NCBI RefSeq assembly: GCF_900129325.1
Contig: NZ_FQUP01000008.1
Span: 49,492-113,491, forward strand
Direction: 5' to 3'
Length of the DNA stretch: 64,000 nt
From: Kaistia soli DSM 19436
GTDB taxonomy: Bacteria; Pseudomonadota; Alphaproteobacteria; Rhizobiales; Kaistiaceae
Position 1 is the stretch's first letter, and every line of letters begins with the position of its first letter. Position numbers and translations under genes: made by a program. This document shows positions 57,088 to 64,000 of this stretch, in pieces. The notes beneath the pieces are model-generated. The model was not told where the DNA came from. It made no database searches and saw nothing but the letters and a program-made list of their open reading frames with translations.

Positions 57088-59807
57088 CGCAGCAACCGGG
57101 CAATCGCCATCAGGAGATCGGCGACCTGCGCGGATCGGCTGCCAGCTTGCCCATCCGCGAGGGCTTCGTCGATCTTCTGTATCGAATTGGCTTCAGCATT
57201 GTCCGGCCCGGCGGCTGGAACGCGGTCAGCCCGAGCGAACAGGAAGGGTGCTTCCCTGTCCTCGTCCCGGCAATCAAGCCTCGGATTTTGCCGCGGGCTA
57301 ACGCCAAATGCCTTGAGCACGCCGTCCTGAAAGCTGCCGTTTGTGAGATCCGCGTGCTGCGCGAGAAATGGGACCGCAAACCGCGTGAAGTCGCCATGCC
57401 CCTCCGACTCCCAGGCGCTCTGGCCGTCCTGGCAGGCCGCAAAACTCACCCAGCGCATCTTCTCCCGGGTGCCGGGCGCCATATGGCCGCCGGCCAGCGC
57501 GCGACGCCGGTTGACGGCGCTGCGCGTGGCGATGAAGCGCTGTTCTATGTCGGGCGTCAGCTTCAGATAACGCTTCTTGCCATTCGGCTTCCCCGGTTCG
57601 CGCCCGACCAGAAGGCGGGTGGCCGTTCCAGAATGGCAGCTGTCCAGGAAACAGGTCAGATGCACGCCCACGGGCAAGCGCTCGAGAACGGCCCGAAGAT
57701 CGTCGTCGATGATCAGTTGACCGGTCTCGAAGTCGACCGGACAGAACGCCTGATCGGGGTTCGCTTCGCCGTTGGGGCCGATCTCATCTCCATCCAGATC
57801 CGGAGCGTCCGTTCCATGGCCGGCATACTGAAAGACAAGCGTGTCTCCGGCGCGGCTGCTGTCCACCATCGTCCGCAGTCTGCCCAAGATGTTGGCGTGG
57901 GTCGCTGCGGCGTCCTGCAACTTGTCGACGGCGAAACCGAGGCTCGCCAAGGCCGACGCCCAGTCTTCGGAATCGGCCACGCAACCGTCGAGTGCGTTCT
58001 GACCCGGATAGGCATTGATGCCGATGCAGAGCGCGCGCCGAACGGGCAGGCCATCAATGCGTGGCGGCGTCGCTGCGATGGGTTGCGACAACAGTTCATC
58101 CGAGGCGAGTGGCGTCTGCGACGGCGGGGTGACCGCGGCCCGCTGCTGGTTGTCGATCGGAAATGACTGCGCCAGATCGACACTGTCGGCGATGCCGAGA
58201 ACGCGGCGGGCGACGCTGTTCATGGTCGGAGCGTCGTTATCGAAGCCGCCATGCGAGGTCGAGGTGCTTGCCTCCGAACCCGTACTCACCGGGGTGACGG
58301 ACCAGACGATCGAGCCCGTCGAAGAGGCTTGCCCGTCAAGCCCGAAGCGCCTGACGAGCGGCGGGCTGGCACGCAGGCTCTCCTCCAATCCGAGCACCGG
58401 CTCGCCGACTTCCGGTTCGAGCGCATTTCTGATCAGGTAGAGAAGCGACTTGCGGTAGAGGGGGGTGACCGAATCGCGAAGTTCGTAGTCTCTGCTCATC
58501 GTGAAAAGGCGCAGCGACTTGGCACGCTTCGGAATGAGCGGGTCAGCCAGGCGCAGATAGGCATCGACGGTGATCGCTGGTGCCAGGAAGGAAAGGGTTT
58601 CGAGCGCGGGCGCGTCAAGCGCATCAAGGCGGCGAAGAAGATGTGAGAGGAAGACCGACCCGGCGCTGTGCCCGACGCCGTGGAGGCGCACCCGCTCGGG
58701 GTTGGCCCGCGCGAACGCCACCAGGCGCTCGGCGATCTTCGTGCCAGCCGCATCGGGCTCGAACGCGGCCGCAGCCGAGTTCTTCATGTTGCCCCAGATT
58801 TGCGGACCGGCCAGCCGATGCGCTGCGAATTCGATCGTCGCGTCGCGGAAGCCGCTCAGTTCACTCGCAACGTCGCGGCGAATGCCAATGATCTTCGCAA
58901 TGCTCTCGAAGAGGCCCGATTCCCAGACAAATTGCAGTGGATAGCAGCCATTTGCGTTCCACCACGGGATCTGGTTGGCCGCAATCCGCAGCCCGCCGGC
59001 CTCGTTGACGAGCCCGCCATGCGCATAAAGCACGATATGAAGCGGCGCTCCGTCCTCCAGCGAGGCGAGCCGGCGCGGAAGCTCCTCGCCGAAGACCCGC
59101 TCCACATCGCTCTCATCGGAATGAAAGAGACCGTCGCGCGAGAATTTGCCGCCCCAGAGATTGAACAGATGCGGGCGCAGCGCTGCCAGGGTAGCCGGGT
59201 CGATGCGCGTATCACGCGCGGCCGGCTCAAGCGCATCGATTGAACTCATGATGGTCTCCTGCGGGTTCGAAGGATTCCCGTGCGTTGACAGAGCACCAGC
59301 TTCGCCCGTCGGCGGCCGATTGGCGCCACGGCAGACGCGAACGGCAGCGGCGATGCGCGGGATCGAGCCTGCCGGCCAGGAGCCTTCCAGGCGGAGATCC
59401 GAAACCCCGAGACCAAAGCGATCCTGCACGATCGCCGTCATCCGGACCGCGGCCTCATATTGGGCGCCGGCGAGTGCGAAGGCTGAGCTCGATGTCGCAA
59501 GGCCAATCATGAAGGCGCCTGGCGGCGATGACAGTTCGTCCCCCTGCTCGAGCGTCGGCCGTATGACGCCATCCGGATCGACGGACACATGGTGATGTCG
59601 CGAACCGCCATTCCTGTGGGTCCCAATGACATCGATACACACGGTCTCGACGTGTCCGATCGGCGTCCAGTTCGCAATCAGGCGTTCGAAATCGACGACG
59701 TCGGGCTCAGAACGATGCGTCGCCAGCGTCGTCACGGCAGGGTCAAGACTGGTATCGACGTCAGGGGGCGCGGTGGCTCCCGCGGCCGGATCCGTATCAC
59801 TGGCCAT
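57084..59807 (-). CDS. Alpha/beta-hydrolase-caspase fusion protein
   Basis: A 907-residue protein with three parts. Residues 1-186 form an unassigned domain (IDVIGTHRNGGSRHHHVSVD). About 255-440 is an alpha/beta-hydrolase-like domain with IVLYAHGGLVNEAGG and the serine elbow GVGHSAGSVF (Ser381). About 590-880 is a caspase (peptidase C14) domain: RRALCIGINAYPGQNALDGC, catalytic His664 in QYAGHGTDAPDLDGDE and catalytic Cys724 in CFLDSCHSGTATR. An internal ATG at 59249, with AGGAGA upstream, could start a shorter 721-residue form. It is the middle gene of a three-gene hydrolase set. Confidence 0.85.
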   Translation of the reverse strand: MASDTDPAAGATAPPDVDTSLDPAVTTLATHRSEPDVVDFERLIANWTPIGHVETVCIDVIGTHRNGGSRHHHVSVDPDGVIRPTLEQGDELSSPPGAFMIGLATSSSAFALAGAQYEAAVRMTAIVQDRFGLGVSDLRLEGSWPAGSIPRIAAAVRVCRGANRPPTGEAGALSTHGNPSNPQETIMSSIDALEPAARDTRIDPATLAALRPHLFNLWGGKFSRDGLFHSDESDVERVFGEELPRRLASLEDGAPLHIVLYAHGGLVNEAGGLRIAANQIPWWNANGCYPLQFVWESGLFESIAKIIGIRRDVASELSGFRDATIEFAAHRLAGPQIWGNMKNSAAAAFEPDAAGTKIAERLVAFARANPERVRLHGVGHSAGSVFLSHLLRRLDALDAPALETLSFLAPAITVDAYLRLADPLIPKRAKSLRLFTMSRDYELRDSVTPLYRKSLLYLIRNALEPEVGEPVLGLEESLRASPPLVRRFGLDGQASSTGSIVWSVTPVSTGSEASTSTSHGGFDNDAPTMNSVARRVLGIADSVDLAQSFPIDNQQRAAVTPPSQTPLASDELLSQPIAATPPRIDGLPVRRALCIGINAYPGQNALDGCVADSEDWASALASLGFAVDKLQDAAATHANILGRLRTMVDSSRAGDTLVFQYAGHGTDAPDLDGDEIGPNGEANPDQAFCPVDFETGQLIIDDDLRAVLERLPVGVHLTCFLDSCHSGTATRLLVGREPGKPNGKKRYLKLTPDIEQRFIATRSAVNRRRALAGGHMAPGTREKMRWVSFAACQDGQSAWESEGHGDFTRFAVPFLAQHADLTNGSFQDGVLKAFGVSPRQNPRLDCRDEDREAPFLFARADRVPAAGPDNAEANSIQKIDEALADGQAGSRSAQVADLLMAIARLLR

Positions 59808-59847
59808 GGCTCTGTCCTTGCACCAGCCGACCGGTGGAGGTGCCCGG

Positions 59848-60966
59848 TCAATAGGTCTGTGCGTAACCCAACACGAACTTCAGCGCGCGCGTCTTGGTGG
59901 CGACCGCGCCTCCATCGCCCTGGTTAGGACCGGAAGCGACGGTGGTATTGAACTCGACGGTGCGCAGATCGCCGCTGTCGGCTCTCTGGACCAGGCCGAT
60001 ATGCTGGGCATGTCCGCCGCCTTCCCAGTTGTAAAAGACGAGATAGCCGGGCAAGGGCCTTTTCGACGCCGGCAGGAAGCTGCCTCGCGCCTTGGCGTCG
60101 TTCATGATGACCTGACAACCGGCGCTTGGCTTGAAGTAATGACGGCCGATATCACCGAGGACGCTGCGGAAGATCGCAAGCTCATTGTCGGGGGTGAAGG
60201 CGATATTGTTCATCTGGCAATAGGCCTTGCAGGCCGCCCAGGTCAGGCCGGCCGCGCAATAGCGTGTCGGAACGCCGTGCGCGTCAAGGAACTCGAAGCC
60301 CAGCAGCTTGAGATATTCGGTGACGCGGGCCTTGTTGCTCGAGCGGCTGACACCCGCCGCCGCTTCAGCCTCGGCCACGCCAAGCACGCCCTTGGCGAAC
60401 AACGCTTCAGCCGGTGCAGGATTTGCAATGTTGACGACGCCGCGCGTGAAGCTGTCCAACCCGCGCTCGGTGGGGAGCACCGTGCGGGTATGGATGTCGT
60501 CAGGATCGCCCGCCAGATCCTCGACGTCTTCCTCCGGCTCGCCCCTCGCAACAGCGTCGGCGGGCAAGGCTCTCAGGGCGCGCTGCTGCGAGACGAGTTC
60601 GCGCATGGCGGTGTGCGAGGCGTCGATCGCTCTGGCTGCGGTTTCAGTCGCCAGCTGGGCGGAATCGGTAGCCGTCTTCGCGGCATCGGCCACCTTGCTG
60701 GCCGCCTCGCTCATCTGCGTGGTGGCTTCCGTTGCGTTGGCACGAGCGGAATTGCCGGCATTCACACCGAAGAGTATTCCTACAGCAAGACCAAGAAATG
60801 TCGTGACCGTACCCATCAGAGCAACCATATCGGTTGCAGTTATTTCTCTCGTAAGATGGGACGTTACGATGAGTAATGCGGCTATGGCCGCAACGATGCT
60901 CGCCCCAACTATAATAGCTCCCCACCTCATCCGTGAGAGCTCGACATTATTCATATCTACGGACAT
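59848..60966 (-). CDS. Membrane-anchored CHAP/NlpC-like cysteine hydrolase
   Basis: A 372-residue protein. Two membrane segments (about 15-35 and 46-68) are followed by an Ala/Thr-rich helical stretch (about 75-135). The C-terminal domain has a papain-like layout: Cys237 in TRYCAAGLTWAACKAYC, PLPGYLVFYNWEGGGHAQHI with candidate catalytic His (319 or 322), and VEFNTT (Asn340). This is the pattern of CHAP and NlpC/P60 amidases or endopeptidases. The ATG at 60966 is preceded by AGAGGG. It heads the set with the caspase fusion and metallopeptidase (gap 40 bases). Confidence 0.78.
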   Translation of the reverse strand: MSVDMNNVELSRMRWGAIIVGASIVAAIAALLIVTSHLTREITATDMVALMGTVTTFLGLAVGILFGVNAGNSARANATEATTQMSEAASKVADAAKTATDSAQLATETAARAIDASHTAMRELVSQQRALRALPADAVARGEPEEDVEDLAGDPDDIHTRTVLPTERGLDSFTRGVVNIANPAPAEALFAKGVLGVAEAEAAAGVSRSSNKARVTEYLKLLGFEFLDAHGVPTRYCAAGLTWAACKAYCQMNNIAFTPDNELAIFRSVLGDIGRHYFKPSAGCQVIMNDAKARGSFLPASKRPLPGYLVFYNWEGGGHAQHIGLVQRADSGDLRTVEFNTTVASGPNQGDGGAVATKTRALKFVLGYAQTY

Positions 60967-61129
60967 CGGCGTTACCCTCTTGGCATATTCAACGCTGAAC
61001 ACAGCCATTCTCAGAGCAGATCAACCGAAAATTCTGAGCACAATCTTCGAAAAATTAGAGAAGTAAAGTGCACCAAGCGAAAGTGTCCGATAAATTCTCA
61101 CAAAATGGGTCTGAATACAAGAATAGTCC

Positions 61130-61790
61130 ACTAGGCCGTGTGGACGAACTGATCCAGATACGGATTGTGGCGAGTTGAACGGAGCCGAGGAAGTTGGACG
61201 CGAGCTTATCGTAGCGGGTCGCGACATGGTGTTGGTGCTTGATCTTGTTAAAGAAGCACTCGATGCGGTTGCGGTTGGCATAGGTCTGCCGGCAGACGGG
61301 GGCGCTGGATTTTGCGGCTCGATTTGGTCGGGATGACAGGCTCGATGCCCCGGCCCTTGAGGTCATCGCGGATGGCGTCGCTGTCATAGCCCTTGTCGGC
61401 GAGCATCGCCACGGGATCGGGTACGTCCTCGTCCATGAGGTCGCCATAGGCTGTCATGTCCGAGGCCCGCCCGGGCGTCACGCTGAAGCCGACCGCAAGA
61501 CCCTCCCCGCATTCGCTCTTGTATGAACTTTGGTCGTGAGCCCACCGCGCGAACGGCCAGTACCGTTTCTCTGAGTCCCCCCTCCTCCGGCGGCGTGCTG
61601 GTGCGCCCCGGATGATGGTGAAATCGATCATTTCCATCGTGTTGTCAGCGGCCTCGCGGTCGGCCAGGGCGCTCAATATCACGTCCCAGACGCCCGCCTC
61701 GGTCGAACGGCGATATTGTCGGTGGACCGGGTTCAACTTGCCCGGTTCGCCGGGCAGATCGCGCCAGGGAGATCCTGTGCGGGTCACCGC
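61130..61790 (-). mobile_element. IS5-family insertion sequence, 5'-truncated decayed copy
   Basis: On the minus strand the transposase reads TRTGSPWRDLPGEPGKLNPV and, after frameshifts, MTAYGDLMDEDVPDPVAML, then LADKGYDSDAIRDDLKGRGI and IPTKSSRKIQRP. A last shift gives ANRNRIECFFNKIKHQHH and the right end, next to ACTAGGCCGTG at 61130. The 5' part is lost at the junction with an integrase remnant. Where both exist the sequence is nearly identical to the copy at 41.26-41.79 kb, but this one keeps the middle that the other lost. Confidence 0.82.
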
Positions 61791-62490
61791 CGGCCCGGTG
61801 TCACGGCCGGGATCGTCCTCGGTGTGCACGTAATTCATGAACATGGTCACCGTCTTGTGGCTGTGAGCGCCATGCCGACCTTCACCGGGACACCGGAGTT
61901 TGCGATATCGGTCGCCGAGCGGTGTCGAGGATCGCGAAGAGGATGAAGGGATGCTCAAGCCCCTCCGCCTTGGCGCACGCGAAAGTAAGCGAAGAGCTTC
62001 TTCATTTTGCTGTCGGAGATCAGCCGGGTCTTTTCGCGTTCCGGGTACTTCGGGACGTGGCGGCACGGGTTCGAACCCGTCGGGGCGCATGCCCCACACC
62101 TCGGACATGTTGAACATCTTCCGCACGGCGGCGAGGACGCGGTTCGCGTTCGTCGGCGTCTTCGACATCGTCTGCATCAGGTTCGAGATGTCGGCGGGTG
62201 ACGTCGGGCACCTTCAACTGGCCAAGCACCGGGATGATGTAGCGCCTGCCGTAACCGCGGTTCGACTCCACCATGGATGGCTTGTTGCGGCTCTCCGAGT
62301 AGTCGGTAATGAACCGGTCGAAGAGTTCCTTGACCGTAGGCGCCTGCCGGGCGGTGGCTCGCTCGGCGCTGGGATCGACGCCGCGGCGGACTTCGGCCAG
62401 CCAATCCTGGGCGATGCCCCGAGCTTGCCCGACGGTGATCTCACCGTAGCGGCCGATAGCGGGCTTTCGGCGGCGTGGCCAAGTCGGTCA
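61790..62490 (-). pseudogene. Decayed tyrosine integrase
   Basis: Three frames together give a phage-type integrase of the kind with a DUF4102 arm-binding N-terminus. In order: GRYGEITVGQARGIAQDWLA, ATARQAPTVKELFDRFITDY and RRYIIPVLGQLKVPDVTRR. A frameshift near 62180 leads to TPTNANRVLAAVRKMFNMSE and then, shifted again, SNPCRHVPKYPER. After a stop and an internal deletion the end reads HKTVTMFMNYVHTEDDP, with the nucleophilic Tyr. The IS copy cuts the 3' end. The gene is dead but marks this region as formerly mobile. Confidence 0.8.
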
Positions 62491-62496
62491 GCACTC

Positions 62497-62865
62497 CTAT
62501 CCAGAGAGCAGCCCGACAATTGCCTCTCTGATGGAATGCTCGAGATAGGGCTTGGGGAAAAACCGGGCGCCTTCCGGCAGATGGCTCTGGTCAAGGAGTG
62601 CCTTCCCTGACGCGACAATCAGCTTCACCGGCGGCCATCGGTCGCGAATATAGCGGGACAGCTTGAGTCCATCCATCGTCCCGGGCATGTCGACATCTGT
62701 GAATACAAGACGGATATCCGTCCGCATCTCAAGAAGCCGGATCGCTTCGTCGGCATTCCTTGCCTCGAGGGCTTCGAAGCCGGCCGATTTAACCAGCTCC
62801 ACTGCACCCATACGTATGAGGGCCTCGTCTTCGACGATAAGAACGACGCCATCTCGCTTTGTCAT
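62497..62865 (-). CDS. Single-domain response regulator
   Basis: A 122-residue receiver domain with no output domain. The acidic pocket is in VLIVEDEALIRMGAVEL (Glu-Asp), the phosphoryl-accepting Asp in LVFTDVDMPGTMDGLKLS, and the Lys in RFFPKPYLEHSI. It follows the histidine kinase gene by 37 bases, so it is its likely partner. Single-domain regulators of this kind often feed into the general stress response or motility in alphaproteobacteria. The target is unknown. Confidence 0.92.
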   Translation of the reverse strand: MTKRDGVVLIVEDEALIRMGAVELVKSAGFEALEARNADEAIRLLEMRTDIRLVFTDVDMPGTMDGLKLSRYIRDRWPPVKLIVASGKALLDQSHLPEGARFFPKPYLEHSIREAIVGLLSG

Positions 62866-62902
62866 GGGTGTCTCGGTTTGGCGAAGTTGCTCGGCAACTC
62901 CC

Positions 62903-63955
62903 CTAGGCAGCTCGTGGTGCAGGATGACCCACTTCAGCTAAGCCTTCGTATCCAACGCAGATCGAGGTCCCCGGTTGCGTGTCGATGATCCGGATCTTCG
63001 CGTAAAACTGACCGGAGAGAGCGTCGACAATGCCGGTTCCAAGTCCCGGCTGCGGGGCCTCGGCGCCATCCGGAATGCCGATGCCGTCATCGCTGACCGA
63101 CAGCATCCAGTCCGAACTCTCAGATCGATAGTCGACGACAATCCTTCCCTTTCTGCGCCCCGGGAAAGCATGCTTGAGTGCATTGATGACCAGTTCGGTG
63201 ACGATTAACCCGAGGCTCACAGACACGCGCGCATCGACGGCGCTCTCGTCGGCATGAACAGAAATCGACAGCCGCCTGGGATCACGGATCATCGAGGCGC
63301 CCAGGCTTTCGCAGAGCTGGGTTAGGTAGGGCCTCAACGCCACTTCGCCCAACGCCGATGCCGCGAGCTGTCGCTGGACGGCGGCGATCGACATGACGCG
63401 GTGGTGCGCGCTCTGGAGGTGCTCGCGCGCCTCCCCTGATTGGACCTTGCGGGCGCTTTGCATCAGCACGCTCGCGATGATCTGCAGGCTATTGGCGACG
63501 CGGTGCTGGACTTCCTGCAGCAGGATCGCCTTCTCACGGACGAGATCGTCCTTCTGCCGAGCCTCGGCGCGAGCGAGCGTGACGTCGGAAATCGCTAGCA
63601 AGAGGCGGACATGATCGGGATCCCCGTCATCGAGCTTGCGCGCATTCAGGATGAGGTGCCGCGTTTCCTGCCCCGCCCGGTTCAAGTCGAACTCGTAATT
63701 CTCCACTTCAGCGGCGCCCGATGCGGTGGCCCCGAGCAGGGAGGCGAGCTGCGGCGACGCCCATTCGCCCTCGCCAAGATCAGAGAGGCGTTTTCCCGGC
63801 AGACTGGCAAGGTCCATCTGGAAGGCTTGGCAGAAGGACGTGCTCGATGCGATCACCCGCAAAGCGGCGTCAAGGAACAGAAGCGGTTCGTTCGAAGACG
63901 CGATGACTGCGAGCGTGCTGGCCGCTTCAATATGGTCTGGAATGGAGTGTGACAT
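62903..63955 (-). CDS. Sensor histidine kinase, HisKA_2/HWE type
   Basis: A 350-residue kinase. An N-terminal PAS-like sensor (about 15-120, PLLFLDAALRVIASSTSFCQ) has no membrane segments, so it senses a cytoplasmic signal. The phospho-acceptor His is in ILLQEVQHRVANSLQIIASV, typical of HisKA_2 kinases. The ATP-binding domain has the N box (VTELVINALKHAFPG) and G1 (LSVSDDGIGIPDG). The start at 63955 is preferred over an in-frame ATG at 63997 near the window edge. It forms an operon with the response regulator. Confidence 0.9.
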   Translation of the reverse strand: MSHSIPDHIEAASTLAVIASSNEPLLFLDAALRVIASSTSFCQAFQMDLASLPGKRLSDLGEGEWASPQLASLLGATASGAAEVENYEFDLNRAGQETRHLILNARKLDDGDPDHVRLLLAISDVTLARAEARQKDDLVREKAILLQEVQHRVANSLQIIASVLMQSARKVQSGEAREHLQSAHHRVMSIAAVQRQLAASALGEVALRPYLTQLCESLGASMIRDPRRLSISVHADESAVDARVSVSLGLIVTELVINALKHAFPGRRKGRIVVDYRSESSDWMLSVSDDGIGIPDGAEAPQPGLGTGIVDALSGQFYAKIRIIDTQPGTSICVGYEGLAEVGHPAPRAA

Positions 63956-64000
63956 GCTTAGGCCCTCAGGGGCCGGAGGCTCGCGAAGCGAAGCCATAGC

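Noticed and set aside
41255..61790. Classical composite transposon formed by the two IS copies
   Set aside because: Both copies are defective and have damaged outer ends, and no matching target duplication is visible outside them, so present-day mobility as a transposon is not supported.
62065..62080. Perfect 16-bp palindrome ACGGGTTCGAACCCGT resembling a tRNA T arm
   Set aside because: It falls inside the integrase remnant and encodes its TGSNPCRHV-like segment; no acceptor or anticodon stem is nearby.

Overview
The window is about 64 kb of GC-rich DNA from an alphaproteobacterium. It is most likely a member of the Hyphomicrobiales/Rhizobiales, because it carries the order sdhA-sdhB ... zapE-mdh-sucC-sucD-sucA-sucB-lpdA followed by xerC and polA, together with a DUF992 protein, an Inh/Omp19-type lipoprotein and a HWE/HisKA_2 histidine kinase. 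I cannot name the genus with confidence. The window opens inside sdhA.

1-13.8 kb is a TCA-cycle block on the + strand: succinate dehydrogenase, malate dehydrogenase, succinyl-CoA synthetase, and the three 2-oxoglutarate dehydrogenase components. Small housekeeping or unknown genes are interleaved (a DUF3052 protein, a VOC protein, an inhibitor-like lipoprotein, the ZapE ATPase). 13.8-32.8 kb is an ordinary chromosomal mix: MFS transporter, YegD-like Hsp70, a divergent XRE regulator/methyltransferase pair, XerC, a CPBP-like membrane protein, DNA polymerase I, a CLC antiporter, Dps, an ion-channel-like protein, a RarA-C-terminus-like protein, DsbB, a SpoU rRNA/tRNA methyltransferase, an HNH nuclease, an esterase, a second methyltransferase, GluQ-RS and an AEC transporter.

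32.8-40.6 kb is accessory. It begins at a 35-nt remnant of the 5' half of tRNA-Leu(CAA) and ends at the intact tRNA-Leu(CAA), as if an element had integrated at the anticodon loop. Between them lie a truncated saccharopine-dehydrogenase-like gene, a VOC-SDR pair divergent from an AraC regulator, a LysR regulator divergent from an aldo/keto reductase, and an alpha/beta hydrolase coupled to a 2-oxoglutarate/Fe(II) oxygenase.

40.7-62.5 kb is a second accessory region of mosaic origin. A decayed ABC-transporter ATPase gene is cut by an internally deleted IS5-family copy (about 41.26-41.79 kb, + strand). A related decayed copy sits at about 61.13-61.79 kb on the - strand, fused to a decayed tyrosine integrase. 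The matching ends of both IS copies face inward around 19.3 kb that contains three intact gene blocks. (a) On the - strand: a secreted 39-residue peptide, a 629-residue multi-pass membrane protein and a periplasmic solute-binding protein. (b) On the + strand: a six-gene operon with an old-yellow-enzyme-like Fe-S flavoenzyme, three membrane-anchored or secreted two-heme c-type cytochromes that resemble RoxA-type rubber oxygenases, a small membrane protein, and a GMC oxidoreductase. (c) On the - strand: a three-gene set with a membrane-anchored CHAP/NlpC-like cysteine hydrolase, an alpha/beta-hydrolase-caspase fusion, and a gluzincin metallopeptidase. Block (c) is the best candidate for an undescribed system, possibly a proteolytic or cell-death cascade. 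Block (b) is the best candidate for an undescribed oxidative pathway acting on a hydrophobic substrate.

62.5-64 kb returns to chromosome-like content with a response regulator and its histidine kinase.
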